Assembly (NCBI RefSeq): GCF_009831235.1
Contig: NZ_WUUL01000006.1
Coordinates: forward strand, 214,160-278,159
DNA length: 64,000 nucleotides
Direction of reading: 5' to 3'
Origin: Shimazuella alba
GTDB taxonomy: Bacteria; Bacillota; Bacilli; Thermoactinomycetales; Thermoactinomycetaceae
The position numbers and the translations under genes are program-made. Shown here piece after piece: positions 1 through 10,263 of this stretch. Within the stretch, counting starts at the first letter, position 1. Every line of letters begins with the position of its first letter. A model generated the notes under the pieces. It was not told the DNA's origin and ran no database searches. It was given only the letters and a program-made list of their open reading frames with translations.

Positions 1-32
1 GTTTGTCATGATTTTATTATAAAGGTTTCCTC

Positions 33-87
33 TTGACATTTCAAATATATTTGAAATAATAGATGATAGTTCAAATATATTTGAAAT
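33..87 (+). promoter_or_regulatory. Promoter with two identical palindromic operators for the MFS pump gene
   Basis: A -35 TTGACA (33-38) is followed 16 bp later by AATAAT (55-60). A perfect 20-bp palindrome with core TTTCAAATATATTTGAAA (38-57) fills the spacer. A second palindrome, TTCAAATATATTTGAA, lies at 70-85. The two centres are 30 bp apart, about three helical turns, which fits two dimers of a repressor on one face of the DNA. The repressor gene is not in the window and is presumably upstream. A MarR- or TetR-family repressor is my guess. Confidence 0.7.
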
Positions 88-103
88 GAGGTGGCATTAT
101 CCC

Positions 104-1486
104 ATGAGATTTACCCGACAAGAAATTATTAGTTTGTTAAGTATTTGTATAGGTAGTTTTTTAATCATATTAGATTCAAATATTGTAAACATCATTATTC
201 CTGACTTACGAGAACAACTGAGTTTAACCATTTCACAATCTTCATGGATCGTAAATAGTTATGTGCTGGCATTTGCTTCGCTAATATTGTTCTTTGCTAG
301 ATGGAGCAAGAGAATCGGAGCGAAAAATGCCTTTATTGCAGGTATTACTGTCTTTATGGTTGGTTCATTGTTTTGTGGGTTGTCCGATAGCTTTACCAAT
401 TTGCTCATCTCTCGCATTATTCAAGGAATTGGTGCAGCTCTGTTTGCTCCCATTGCGACAAAATTGCTATCTTCCATTATTATAGAGCCTCAAAAAAGAG
501 CGATTGCGTTTGGTATTTGGTCGGGAACATCAGGTATAGGATTTGCATTCTCACCCTTAGTCGGCGGATTTTTAAATGAGTTATGGGGCTGGCAAAGTAT
601 TTTCTTTATCAATATACCTTTTACTGTGATCGTTATACTAACAGCATTTATCTCCATTAAAGATGTGAAAAAAGAGAACATTTCCATGTTTTTTAAGGAA
701 CAAATCACGGTAGTATTTTTCATTGTCACATTTGTGTATGCAACACATGAGTATAAAATAATTGATCAATCATCGCTCTTATTGACTGTAGGAAGCTTTA
801 TGTTCCTGTTCTTTGGATGGAGGTACAGTGTGAAGTTCAAACAAGGACAAACAAATGTCATATCAAGACAGATGTTTACAAAGTTAAATATTTCCAGTTT
901 AATTAATGGATTTGCCTATAACTTTTCCATCTATGGAATCATGTATTTCCTTTCTCTTTATTTTCAAGAGAATTTACATTTATCATCGTTTGAGACAGGT
1001 ATTAAATTTTTACCATTAACGTTATCTGGTATGCTGATATCATCGTTTTTATCACCAATTTTAGTGAATAAACTTGGAAAAGCATTCACACAACAACTTT
1101 GTTTATTTGCGATTGTCGCTGGAAGCATGCTTTTGTTTATTTACTTTATAATATTTCAAACACCTATATTCATCGCAATCAGTTTCATACTCTTAGGTTC
1201 ATCTGGAGCCATTGCTCCTGTATTAATGAATGCGGCATTTTTGGCGACTAATAAAATATATCATAATGAGATATCCTCATTAGTCAATCTCACTCGTCAA
1301 ATGGGAAGTATTTTAAGTGTAATGACTGTTTCTATCATGTTAGAACTTTTTGCAAAGGAAACAACTATACTTTATTTCTTAATAGTGACGATAATCGTTC
1401 TTATTGTGGCTTACATCTACTCATCTTGGGCGAACAAACATGACATTCACAATTATCCATGTACAGCTAGTAGCCATAGTACATGA
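104..1486 (+). CDS. MFS drug efflux transporter, DHA2 (14-TM) type
   Basis: This 460-residue membrane protein looks like an EmrB/QacA-type proton-driven drug exporter. The N-terminus has the family pattern LDSNIVNIIIPDLREQL in TM1 and SQSSWIVNSYVLAF leading into TM2. A motif-C-like GIGFAFSPLVGGFLNELWGW lies in TM5. The length and roughly 14 hydrophobic segments fit DHA2. I chose ATG 104 over ATG 86 because GAGGTGG (88-94) sits 9 bases upstream, and ATG 86 falls inside the second operator palindrome. The gene is monocistronic. The substrate cannot be read from the sequence; the tight operator suggests a drug-inducible pump. Confidence 0.85.
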   Translation: MRFTRQEIISLLSICIGSFLIILDSNIVNIIIPDLREQLSLTISQSSWIVNSYVLAFASLILFFARWSKRIGAKNAFIAGITVFMVGSLFCGLSDSFTNLLISRIIQGIGAALFAPIATKLLSSIIIEPQKRAIAFGIWSGTSGIGFAFSPLVGGFLNELWGWQSIFFINIPFTVIVILTAFISIKDVKKENISMFFKEQITVVFFIVTFVYATHEYKIIDQSSLLLTVGSFMFLFFGWRYSVKFKQGQTNVISRQMFTKLNISSLINGFAYNFSIYGIMYFLSLYFQENLHLSSFETGIKFLPLTLSGMLISSFLSPILVNKLGKAFTQQLCLFAIVAGSMLLFIYFIIFQTPIFIAISFILLGSSGAIAPVLMNAAFLATNKIYHNEISSLVNLTRQMGSILSVMTVSIMLELFAKETTILYFLIVTIIVLIVAYIYSSWANKHDIHNYPCTASSHST

Positions 1487-1972
1487 ATCAAGGAAAAAAC
1501 AAGGGGGCATAAATCTTTTATAGTAATACCACATTTTTCTCTCCTATTTCACTAAATTCTACGTGTGAGAGTAAGAGTAAGAAGAGAGAACTTCATAAAA
1601 AAGCTATTCGCACCAATCCATGGCAAAATCGCCTCCACAAATTCATAGAGAAGGCGATCTTTTTTTACAGCACTGCCTGCACTTACGAGAATTGCTGTGA
1701 ATCTAAGTAACCCACCAGCAAGTTGGAATCAGAGATCACATCATTTAAGCCTAATTCTTCAGTACTAACCTGTGTAGAAAAGTTTCAGTCTGAAGATGTC
1801 ACCTCCTTCATTATCTATTCATTCTCTGTAAATAAATGATGAGTTCATTTCATTAAACAGTGAAATACAAAGAAATAATCAAGTGATACACGTAAAAAAC
1901 CAACCATTTGTAAAGCTTTTACTTAAAGGTTGGTTTATTTTTGTAATAAAATAAAGAAAAGTATATTCCCTA
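1487..1972. other. Intergenic stretch with a terminator-like hairpin and a possible relic of the yhbH 3' end
   Basis: No credible gene is present. An inverted repeat (about 1627-1659, arms AATCGCCT and AGGCGAT) followed by a T run can terminate the upstream pump gene. The hairpin and the next roughly 40 bases (ttttttacagcactgcctg...) resemble the terminator and stop-codon end of yhbH at 43.66-43.73 kb, read on the minus strand. It is the most decayed member of that repeat family, so this assignment is weak. Confidence 0.4.
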
Positions 1973-2001
1973 TTGTCTATAATGTTATATAACGTTATAT
2001 T
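1973..2001 (+). promoter_or_regulatory. frl operon promoter with overlapping palindromic operator
   Basis: A sigma-A type promoter, TTGTCT (1973-1978), a 17-bp spacer and TATATT (1996-2001), stands upstream of frlA. The perfect 14-bp palindrome ATATAACGTTATAT (1987-2000) overlaps the spacer and the -10 box. It is the likely operator of the GntR/HutC-type repressor FrlR encoded at the end of the operon (inference). Confidence 0.6.
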
Positions 2002-2015
2002 ATAATAGATAACAA

Positions 2016-2030
2016 ATGAAAGCGGTTTCC
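2016..2030 (+). promoter_or_regulatory. cre site (CcpA catabolite repression) upstream of frlA
   Basis: The sequence ATGAAAGCGGTTTCC matches the Gram-positive cre consensus WTGNAANCGNWNNCW at all positions but the last. It lies just downstream of the expected transcription start, where CcpA normally acts as a roadblock. This predicts glucose repression of fructoselysine use, as expected for an alternative carbon source. Confidence 0.65.
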
Positions 2031-2135
2031 TTTTGACAGCAGGAGGATCACCATCAACAAAATGAAAAAACCTAGTTTGTTATCTAACACCTATTCTTCT
2101 TTAATGAAGAATTATATCAAACTACTTATTGATAA

Positions 2136-3488
<1,353 letters not shown>

Positions 3489-3507
3489 TTAATGGAGGAT
3501 CAATAAT

Positions 3508-4530
3508 ATGTTGCATTTAGATAAAAATAAAGTTGATTTTTTAGTTACTTCAAGTATGGTAGCTGAAGTAGAACGATTTATTCAAAACGGTCAACAGCAT
3601 ATAGAAAATATTGTAAATGAGCTGGTGAATAGAAATATTACGAAAGTATATTTTGTAGGTTGTGGAAGTTCAAAAGCTGTTGGAACAGCTGCGAAATATT
3701 TGCTAAATAAGTATAGTACTATTGGTGTCGATGTTTATACAGGCTGGAATTTTGTTGATCATACACCAAAAGCTCTAGATACAACTTCTGCAGTAGTTGT
3801 TATTTCACACTCTGGAACGACAGAAGAGGTAGTAAAGTCTCTTCAAATTGCGAACGAACAGGGAGCTACTACGATCAGTGTGGTGAATAAACCAGAAGGA
3901 AATCCGTTAACGGAGGGAGCTGAATTTGTTATAGCTTATCAGGCAGAGGCAATGTGGGAATGTCATTTATTGGCTGTATATTTGATAGCACTTCATTGGA
4001 TACAAAAAACACAACCATCATTAGAAGTAGAAAAAATTCTCAAAGACATCCCCAAATTACCGCATGTACTTGCCTATCACATTGACACATTTGAAGAAAA
4101 AGCATTGGAAATGACAAAAGTTGTTAGCCATTGGAAGGGATTTTACACTATAGCAGCTGACCCTTTATTGTCATTAGCCTATAAAGAAGGAGTCATTACA
4201 AATATGGAATTCATGTGGGGACATGGTGCTGTCATTGAAAGTGGTGAATTCCGTCATGGTCCACTGGAAATCGTAGAACCAGGTGTACCATTTGTTTTCT
4301 TGATTGGAACTGATGAATCACGTCATATAACGGAACGAGCATTACAATTTGTGAAAAAGTACAAAGGGGAAACATTGGTCTTTGATTATGCTGACTTATC
4401 ACAGGGACTGCATCCTGCACTTGCACCTCTGGTTATGTTTGTACCACTGGAATGGTTTTCTTACTATTTTTCCGTAGTAAGAGATCATAATCCAGACGAC
4501 CGTCGTTACTATGGTGTGGTGGAATATTAA
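3508..4530 (+). CDS. frlB: Fructoselysine 6-phosphate deglycase FrlB (SIS domains)
   Basis: A 340-residue double-SIS-domain protein, the same length as E. coli FrlB and recognisably similar along its whole length. It starts MLHLDKNKVDFLVTSSMVAEVE and ends NPDDRRYYGVVEY. The stretch ESGEFRHGPLEIVEPGVPF, which forms part of the active site in this family, is intact. FrlB splits fructoselysine 6-phosphate into glucose 6-phosphate and lysine in the cytosol. The gene follows frlA by 19 bases with a GGAGG Shine-Dalgarno. Glucosamine-6-phosphate synthase-like SIS proteins are a less likely alternative, because the operon partners match frl exactly. Confidence 0.9.
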   Translation: MLHLDKNKVDFLVTSSMVAEVERFIQNGQQHIENIVNELVNRNITKVYFVGCGSSKAVGTAAKYLLNKYSTIGVDVYTGWNFVDHTPKALDTTSAVVVISHSGTTEEVVKSLQIANEQGATTISVVNKPEGNPLTEGAEFVIAYQAEAMWECHLLAVYLIALHWIQKTQPSLEVEKILKDIPKLPHVLAYHIDTFEEKALEMTKVVSHWKGFYTIAADPLLSLAYKEGVITNMEFMWGHGAVIESGEFRHGPLEIVEPGVPFVFLIGTDESRHITERALQFVKKYKGETLVFDYADLSQGLHPALAPLVMFVPLEWFSYYFSVVRDHNPDDRRYYGVVEY

Positions 4531-4590
4531 GAACTATCTCCCCTATTTATGATAAAAGATAGGGGAGGTTCTTCTTCGAGGAGGTATATG

Positions 4591-5373
4591 ATGAAACTAG
4601 TATCTGTAGGAGATAATTGCATGGATGTGTATCATACAACAGGTACCTCCTATCCAGGAGGAAATGCTGTCAATGTAGCTGTATATGCCAGACAATGTGG
4701 AGCTACTACCTCATATGTGGGATTTGTAGGAACAGATGACTATGGAGAGCAAATGCAACTAGCCCTTAAAGAAAGAGAAGTTGACATTTCTCATTTGCAT
4801 AGGATCAGTGGAAAAACGGCCGTTACACAAGTCGAGTTAAAAGGAAATGAACGGGTTTTTGGTGAATATCTCGAAGGTGTGATGAATCATTTTACACTAA
4901 ATGAGGATGATTTGCGCTATATTGAGCAATATGATGTTGTTCATTCGGGATTTTGGGGGCATACAGAAGATTTCTTCCCTCGTTGGAGAGATAAACAACT
5001 GATCACTTCATTTGATTTTGCTGATAAACTAGATGCCCCGCTGGTTCGTACATTAATTCCATCCATTCAATATGCTTTTTTTTCATATGGCCAAGATGAT
5101 GATTTTATTCGTTTATATTTACAAGAAATGCATGAATTGGGTGCAAAAGTCGCTGTAGCTACCCTTGGTGAAAATGGAAGTTTGGCCTATGATGGGAAAT
5201 TCTTTTATCAACAAAATGCCAAATCGGTTGAAGTGATAGATACAATGGGCGCTGGAGACGCTTACATCGCCGGCTTTTTAGTAGGTGCCATGCAACAAAA
5301 GCATATAAAGAAATGTATGGAGTTGGGAAGCCAAAAAGCAGCGAAAACCATTACCTATTTTGGTGCCTGGTAA
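4591..5373 (+). CDS. frlD: Fructoselysine 6-kinase FrlD (PfkB family)
   Basis: A 260-residue PfkB-family sugar kinase that phosphorylates imported fructoselysine at C6 to make the FrlB substrate. It shows the N-terminal SVGDNCMDVY and GGNAVNVAVYA motifs and the C-terminal signature DTMGAGDAYIAGFLVGA, where Asp in GAGD is the catalytic base. It ends in YFGAW, as E. coli FrlD ends in YHGAW. Upstream in-frame ATGs exist at 4549 and 4588; I chose 4591 because GAGGAGG (4578-4584) is 6 bases away and the protein then begins like E. coli FrlD. No frlC epimerase gene is present. Confidence 0.9.
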   Translation: MKLVSVGDNCMDVYHTTGTSYPGGNAVNVAVYARQCGATTSYVGFVGTDDYGEQMQLALKEREVDISHLHRISGKTAVTQVELKGNERVFGEYLEGVMNHFTLNEDDLRYIEQYDVVHSGFWGHTEDFFPRWRDKQLITSFDFADKLDAPLVRTLIPSIQYAFFSYGQDDDFIRLYLQEMHELGAKVAVATLGENGSLAYDGKFFYQQNAKSVEVIDTMGAGDAYIAGFLVGAMQQKHIKKCMELGSQKAAKTITYFGAW

Positions 5374-5419
5374 CAGAATGTTATAATGAAGGAGGAATGG
5401 TTTTACAGGAGGAATCCGA

Positions 5420-6166
5420 ATGTCAATCAATCATGCAACACAACCATTTTATATGCAAATCCGACAAATGATCCATGAAGATATTAATAATGGAAAATAC
5501 AAGCCAGATGAAAAATTACCAACAGAAGCAGAACTTTGTGAAATGTATCAAGTAAGTCGAATTACTATTCGCAAAGCTATTAAAACCCTAGTAGATGAAG
5601 GATCTCTTGTACGAATTCAAGGGAAGGGAACTTATGTAACTTCTAAAAAAATTAAGAATGAACTCCTCTCGGTGAGTGGATTTTCTGAGTTTAGTCATCA
5701 ATTGGGCATGATTCCTGACTCTCGAATTATACGTAGCAACGTAATTCATGCAAATCAAGAGATGTCTGAGCGACTACAAGTAAAAAAAGACTCTCCGATT
5801 TTAGAATTGGTTCGCCTCATGTATGTAGATCGTAGGCCTCTTTTTTTTGATCAGGCCTACTATTCATTACTCCGGTTTCCTGACTTAGAGAAAAAAATAG
5901 GTCTGCAAGAATCAACCTATCAAATTTTGAAAGAAGAATTTCAAACGGAAATCACTACCAATGAAAAAGTAATTGATGTCATATTAGCAAATAAAGAGAT
6001 TGCTAACCTTTTACAATGTGAAACAGGAGCTACCCTTTTTCGCATTGAAAAAATTGCTTTTGATCACAATGATCAGTCTGTCCATCTATCTATTTTTATG
6101 TGCGAAACAAATAAAGTGAGTTTAACTGTTCATCGTTCATCAGGAGCTGAAACAAGTCAATTTTGA
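5420..6166 (+). CDS. frlR: GntR/HutC-family repressor FrlR
   Basis: A 248-residue regulator. The N-terminal winged helix (about residues 10-75) carries the GntR signature LPTEAELCEMYQVSRITIRKAI and QGKGTYV. The C-terminal UTRA effector domain (about 90-240) includes LFRIEKIAFDHNDQSVHLS, close to the matching part of E. coli FrlR. It likely senses fructoselysine 6-phosphate or a related compound and controls its own operon through the palindrome at 1987-2000. It has a good AGGAGG Shine-Dalgarno and follows frlD by 46 bases. E. coli frlR sits at the same operon position. Confidence 0.85.
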   Translation: MSINHATQPFYMQIRQMIHEDINNGKYKPDEKLPTEAELCEMYQVSRITIRKAIKTLVDEGSLVRIQGKGTYVTSKKIKNELLSVSGFSEFSHQLGMIPDSRIIRSNVIHANQEMSERLQVKKDSPILELVRLMYVDRRPLFFDQAYYSLLRFPDLEKKIGLQESTYQILKEEFQTEITTNEKVIDVILANKEIANLLQCETGATLFRIEKIAFDHNDQSVHLSIFMCETNKVSLTVHRSSGAETSQF

Positions 6167-6891
6167 GTTTCCTACAAAAGTAATTAGCTTCCTCAAATTT
6201 GAAGAAAACCTATTGGCTATGGGAACGGAAATAATTCCCCTTTCGTGCAGGAGATCCACATTCAGAATACTCGATCCTAGCAGGACTGCTACCATCAATT
6301 GGTGCACCGATCACCGCTGGATTTAGTTTAAGAGTAGCAGTCTCATGGATAATAATTAAGAGATTTCGTGGAAGAATTTTAAGATTGATTTTGTCTCTAT
6401 TTATATGGATATTAATCGCCATTGTAATGATAGGAATTATGGACTTTCGCTTATTAGGAACAGCAGCCTATTCGATCGTCTTTTTACTTAGGCATCATTT
6501 GACTTTCCACAAGGAGCTAGTTATGTTGGAGATGTGATCATGGAATTGAATTCCATCAATATCGTTTGTTGGATTGGCGTCATTTTATGGATATTAACTA
6601 ATTAGTTTACAGACGTCAGGAATTTATGTGAAGCTTGCGATCATCCAAAAGCTTCATCTAAACCTATAAACAACATCTTATCTACACCTTGGAGAAAGGC
6701 TTTACTTATGCAGCCATAGTAATTCCGATTGGATACTTCTTAACTCGACGGTCATTTTACCTAGGTATTCCATTAGGGACAACACAAGCGTTTCTTGAAA
6801 AATGAAACGCGAAACACCAAACGCATAGCTGTATGGTGCTCCATTAGGATCTGTGGCAATTGGGGAGGAATTTTCTTACTTCGGGACTGAT
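6167..6891 (+). pseudogene. Degenerate membrane-protein remnant, possibly CPBP-type intramembrane protease
   Basis: No intact gene is present. One plus-strand frame (about 6250-6537) reads as a hydrophobic protein piece containing ILAGLLPSIGAPITAG and IIKRFRGRILRLILSL, similar in style to the region before the catalytic helices of CPBP (Abi) membrane proteases. It has no plausible start and is broken by stops and frame changes afterwards. Later fragments (6600-6890) give only short hydrophobic pieces. The family guess is weak; that this is decayed coding DNA is more certain. Confidence 0.35.
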
Positions 6892-7374
6892 TCAACGTTG
6901 GGAAAAAGTTTTTCCTCGTTGAGTTCCGTTCTTATCATTTTTAGTCTGATTTCCCGTTTTTAGATTGGTTTTATTTAGGATTCTATATATTCTTATTCGG
7001 TTATATCTTAGTAACATAATCGGGTAGATATTTGTAAAAATATTAATTAAGTTGAGTAAAACAATAGTTACAATATCTATATTACTATCTACATCTAAAA
7101 ATAGTAATACCGATCCTGCCAGCATAAAGACTGCTAAAATCACATGTGATCTCTCACTATTTTTACTTATTTTTTCAAATTCATATAATCCATTTATTGA
7201 ATATTTTTGTAAATAATAGTTTCTAATAGAAGGTTTGTCTCTTCTGTTCTTCGTTTGATACAACAACAGCCTTTTAAAAAACTTGATCCCCATATATTCA
7301 TAAAATTTTTCATTTTTTTCAAATGATTTGATCTGATAATAACTTTCATTGAAGATCTTATTTATTAATTTCAT
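6892..7374 (-). CDS. Small membrane protein resembling glycosyl-diaponeurosporenoate acyltransferase (CrtO-like)
   Basis: A 160-residue protein starting at ATG 7374 behind GGGGAT. The N-terminal half is basic and hydrophilic and includes YMGIKFFKRLLLYQTKNRR. Two hydrophobic segments follow (about residues 78-95 and 103-122), the second ending PIMLLRYNRIRIYRIL. This IxxQRYNRxR-type ending after the last membrane helix is common in small Bacillales proteins annotated as glycosyl-4,4'-diaponeurosporenoate acyltransferase. No carotenoid genes lie nearby, so the role may differ. The last roughly 20 residues look non-native, as if the 3' end had been replaced. Confidence 0.45.
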   Translation of the reverse strand: MKLINKIFNESYYQIKSFEKNEKFYEYMGIKFFKRLLLYQTKNRRDKPSIRNYYLQKYSINGLYEFEKISKNSERSHVILAVFMLAGSVLLFLDVDSNIDIVTIVLLNLINIFTNIYPIMLLRYNRIRIYRILNKTNLKTGNQTKNDKNGTQRGKTFSQR

Positions 7375-7703
7375 CTATCCCCCTACTTTCATACTAAAAT
7401 AGTACTGACTCACTCTACTATATCCTAATGATTCAAAAACCACGAACCAATTTTTCTCCCTCTCCCGTATCAAAATATTTTACGTTTTCAGAGAGGAGAG
7501 AAGCCCTCTTATATAACAAAATAAAAAGATTTTCATCTGCTCGATTTTGCTCTTGCTTATGAGCTTTTTTTTGCTGCTGTATATACATCAAATGTCACCC
7601 TTAATTGCGATATAGGGTTTTTTTGGAGTTAGACAGTGCCTTTTGTGCAATCCGAAATTTCGCTCCTAAAGTGCCATCTTATTACTGGTCCTTTAATACA
7701 AGA
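7375..7703. other. Intergenic, AT-rich, no gene seen
   Basis: Nothing codes convincingly here. The stretch contains an imperfect stem with a T run near 7540-7575 (gctcttgc/gagcttttttt), a possible terminator, followed by the yhbH-tail relic described separately. Confidence 0.4.
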
Positions 7704-7895
7704 AAGATCAAAAGCGGACTTTCTCAAAATAGAGAAAGGCGTTTTTGATCTACACCACTTCTTTCACTTGAAAAAAATGTTCAAAGCATGGTACACTTTC
7801 TTCTTTTCTCTGATAACACAATGCATAAATTTTATGTTTATCAAATGGAGATAAAGCAGTCGTCAGAATAGAGCTACATTGTCTGATATAGCCAA
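7704..7895 (-). repeat. Decayed copy of the yhbH 3' end with its hairpin
   Basis: A hairpin (7705-7751, arms AGATCAAAA and TTTTTGATCT around CTTTCTC/GAGAAAG) is followed by 7751-7880. That stretch aligns by eye with the antisense of the yhbH end at 43,700-43,830: tacaccacttctttcacttg against tacactacttctttcacttg differs at one base. Similarity then fades but can be followed through catggtacac, gataacacaatg and atcaaatgg. No reading frame survives. Orientation is the same as functional yhbH. Confidence 0.75.
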
Positions 7896-7930
7896 AGTAA
7901 CGAATCAACTTCGGTTTTTGTTAAATCCAC

Positions 7931-9448
7931 TTACTTCAAGTTTACTTTCTGCAGTTCCGGATATTTTTTTAACAAAGAGTCCAATGAAGGATTCGCTTCG
8001 CCTTGCAAGTGTTGGTTAAAAAATGTGGAAATGACATCACCCGAAAGATTTAAGTTTAAAGCTGGGTCCATTTCCCCTTTAATCCCGATAAGTTCGCGAA
8101 GCGGGCTTTCTATGAAAAGACCAATATCATTGTATTTCATATGATCGCTGCCTTTAATCGTAAATAAATTGCCAGATTTCTTGAGAACTTGGACTAACCC
8201 CAAAGTATTTTTTTGATCCAGCTCATAAGCCTTTTTATATTCTTTTTCGCTACCATACATGGTGAGATTCATGTTTTGTTCATCTTTAGGCATATCTTCA
8301 AATTTTTTGAGCAAGCCTTCCCGATTTTGAATGGATTGAGCATGACCTGAATCGCTGGCCAACATCAAAAAAGGAGCGATATGTTTCACATCTTTTTTCG
8401 GAGAGATATAGACTCGTCCATCCAGATTAATTGCTGCCTTCACTCGACTATCATTGTTAGCCAAATTATAAGCAACTGCACCTCCCACAGAGTGTCCAAT
8501 TGCACCGATTTTATCTAAATCTATCCTTCCTTTAAATGCAGTATCCATCTTACCTTTATTTAATTCTCCTAACTTTGTAGTCACAAATTTAGCATCATCG
8601 GCCATGATTTGATTAATGATTGCATCTAAATTTCCTGTGTTAAAATTGTCTGGGTTTGCTTCTTTTGCTGAAACGACTCGATCAGGAAACGCCGTTGCTG
8701 CAGAGGTATAAGTATGATCGATCGCTACAACGATAAATCCATGACTAGCCAAGTTCTCACTCATAGAAGTTTGGACTTCCATCGAATCACCAGCTCCATG
8801 GGAAAACAGCACTACTGGATAGTTTTGTTTTTTAACTGAAATTTGCAGGTTTTCTTTCGCGTGCGTTTTGACCAAATTCAGATGATCGAACATGAAACTG
8901 GGCATACCGTAATGCTTGGTAAATAATCGGATCAACTCGGATGAATTATGAAAGTAAGTAAAAAAAGGTTTTGACTCATCTTTTTGGGCTGGATAATAAA
9001 CTTTCGCCATCACTTCTCTTCTTTTTTTCGATGATTTATCTAAGAACGGATCTTTCCTTTTCTCGTCAATCAGATGAAAATACTTTACTCCTACATCATA
9101 ACTCCCCGTTGGTTTAGGAAGTGTGAAAACTGGAAGGGCGTATGCTAAAAATGATGTAAGAACAAGTGCAAGTAAAGATAAACTAACAGTAATTACTTTG
9201 ATAACTTTTGGAATCTTACGTGCAAATAAATCATTATTTATTTTTGCTAAAGCATAAAGAGTAAACAAAATCACAAACAGATACGAAAAAAACATTTGGT
9301 ATCGGAATCCTTCAAATACCCCATGAAGTGCCAACACTGTTAGATTGGCACTAACAGCCCCTAGCCATATTTTTTTTGCATCTGTCCGATAAGCTAAAAT
9401 GAATGTACCTAAATGAATGAATATTAATATTATTTCGAAAATACGCAT
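7931..9448 (-). CDS. Membrane-anchored alpha/beta hydrolase, PAF-acetylhydrolase-like
   Basis: A 505-residue protein with three or four N-terminal membrane helices (about residues 1-110) and an extracytoplasmic or cytoplasmic hydrolase domain. The domain holds VVLFSHGAGD (oxyanion region, about 212-221) and the nucleophile elbow IGHSVGGAVA (Ser about 320). A probable catalytic His lies in SDHMKYND near the C-terminus. This layout matches plasma platelet-activating-factor acetylhydrolase-like or dienelactone-hydrolase-like proteins of Bacillales. GGAGGAG precedes the ATG. It lies 50 bases downstream of the ABC permease gene and may be cotranscribed with it. The substrate is unknown; a lipid or ester is likely. 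Confidence 0.75.
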   Translation of the reverse strand: MRIFEIILIFIHLGTFILAYRTDAKKIWLGAVSANLTVLALHGVFEGFRYQMFFSYLFVILFTLYALAKINNDLFARKIPKVIKVITVSLSLLALVLTSFLAYALPVFTLPKPTGSYDVGVKYFHLIDEKRKDPFLDKSSKKRREVMAKVYYPAQKDESKPFFTYFHNSSELIRLFTKHYGMPSFMFDHLNLVKTHAKENLQISVKKQNYPVVLFSHGAGDSMEVQTSMSENLASHGFIVVAIDHTYTSAATAFPDRVVSAKEANPDNFNTGNLDAIINQIMADDAKFVTTKLGELNKGKMDTAFKGRIDLDKIGAIGHSVGGAVAYNLANNDSRVKAAINLDGRVYISPKKDVKHIAPFLMLASDSGHAQSIQNREGLLKKFEDMPKDEQNMNLTMYGSEKEYKKAYELDQKNTLGLVQVLKKSGNLFTIKGSDHMKYNDIGLFIESPLRELIGIKGEMDPALNLNLSGDVISTFFNQHLQGEANPSLDSLLKKYPELQKVNLK

Positions 9449-9498
9449 TACATCTCCTCCAATTTTAAAACCTAATCCTTACACTAAATTATCTGTTA

Positions 9499-10263
9499 TT
9501 AAGTTCCACTATGAACATCTGCACGTGTATAATAAAAAATGCAGAAACCAAGTGAAACAACAAAAGTTACTATCAAAATAACCAACGCAGGAATCACATA
9601 CGGGTTAGGCCCCATCTCAGCTAAACCTTGAGCTAGATCACGAACTGGCCAATAAGGTGTAAGCCAAGGAAATAAGATGACGTCCATACTATGACCTAAT
9701 TCGCATATTGCCGCAATAAGAGAGACCCCTCCTCCTAACACCGCAGTAGGTATGACACTCTTCCAAACCATGCTTATTGCTGCTGCTACTGGAATGGTGC
9801 CAAATGAGAGAACACAAATCAATAAATTCATCTTCAACCCCAACAATACCGTAGTTAGATCTAATTGATGTATTACAAATAGCGTGGAGCTGACCACGAT
9901 CAGAAATGAAAGTATGGAAGTGATCGAAATAAGTATCCACACTACCAATAATTTTACAAAAAGAAAACTGACACGTGAGACTGGATAGGAAAATAGTTGA
10001 TTGATTGTACGTTCCTGATACTCACGAGCTACCACATATCCGGTCATCAAAGAAAATAATAACGGCCCTAGTATTGTTACAATCATCCCTTGTCGATAAA
10101 ACAATTCTTGGAGATCTAAAGGTACAATAGTCCCATCGGGACCTACTTTCGGTGACACTGCCATCAAACTCCATAGACAAACAGGTATTAATGCAACGAG
10201 GATCAACCAGTATATTTTTGTGTGTTTAAGTTTTATGATTTCGGCATAAACAACATTAAGCAA
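9499..10263 (-). CDS. ABC-2 type permease, BcrB-like
   Basis: A 254-residue integral membrane protein with six hydrophobic segments, typical of ABC-2 permeases of bacitracin/lantibiotic self-protection exporters. The start is TTG 10263, with GGAGGGG about 6 bases upstream, and it overlaps the end of the ATPase gene by 8 bases, so the two are translationally coupled. RTINQLFSYPVSRVSFLFVKL between early helices is a common ABC-2 pattern. It should pair with the ATPase at 10256-11176 as an exporter or a peptide-antibiotic sensing and removing pump. Confidence 0.8.
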   Translation of the reverse strand: MLNVVYAEIIKLKHTKIYWLILVALIPVCLWSLMAVSPKVGPDGTIVPLDLQELFYRQGMIVTILGPLLFSLMTGYVVAREYQERTINQLFSYPVSRVSFLFVKLLVVWILISITSILSFLIVVSSTLFVIHQLDLTTVLLGLKMNLLICVLSFGTIPVAAAISMVWKSVIPTAVLGGGVSLIAAICELGHSMDVILFPWLTPYWPVRDLAQGLAEMGPNPYVIPALVILIVTFVVSLGFCIFYYTRADVHSGT

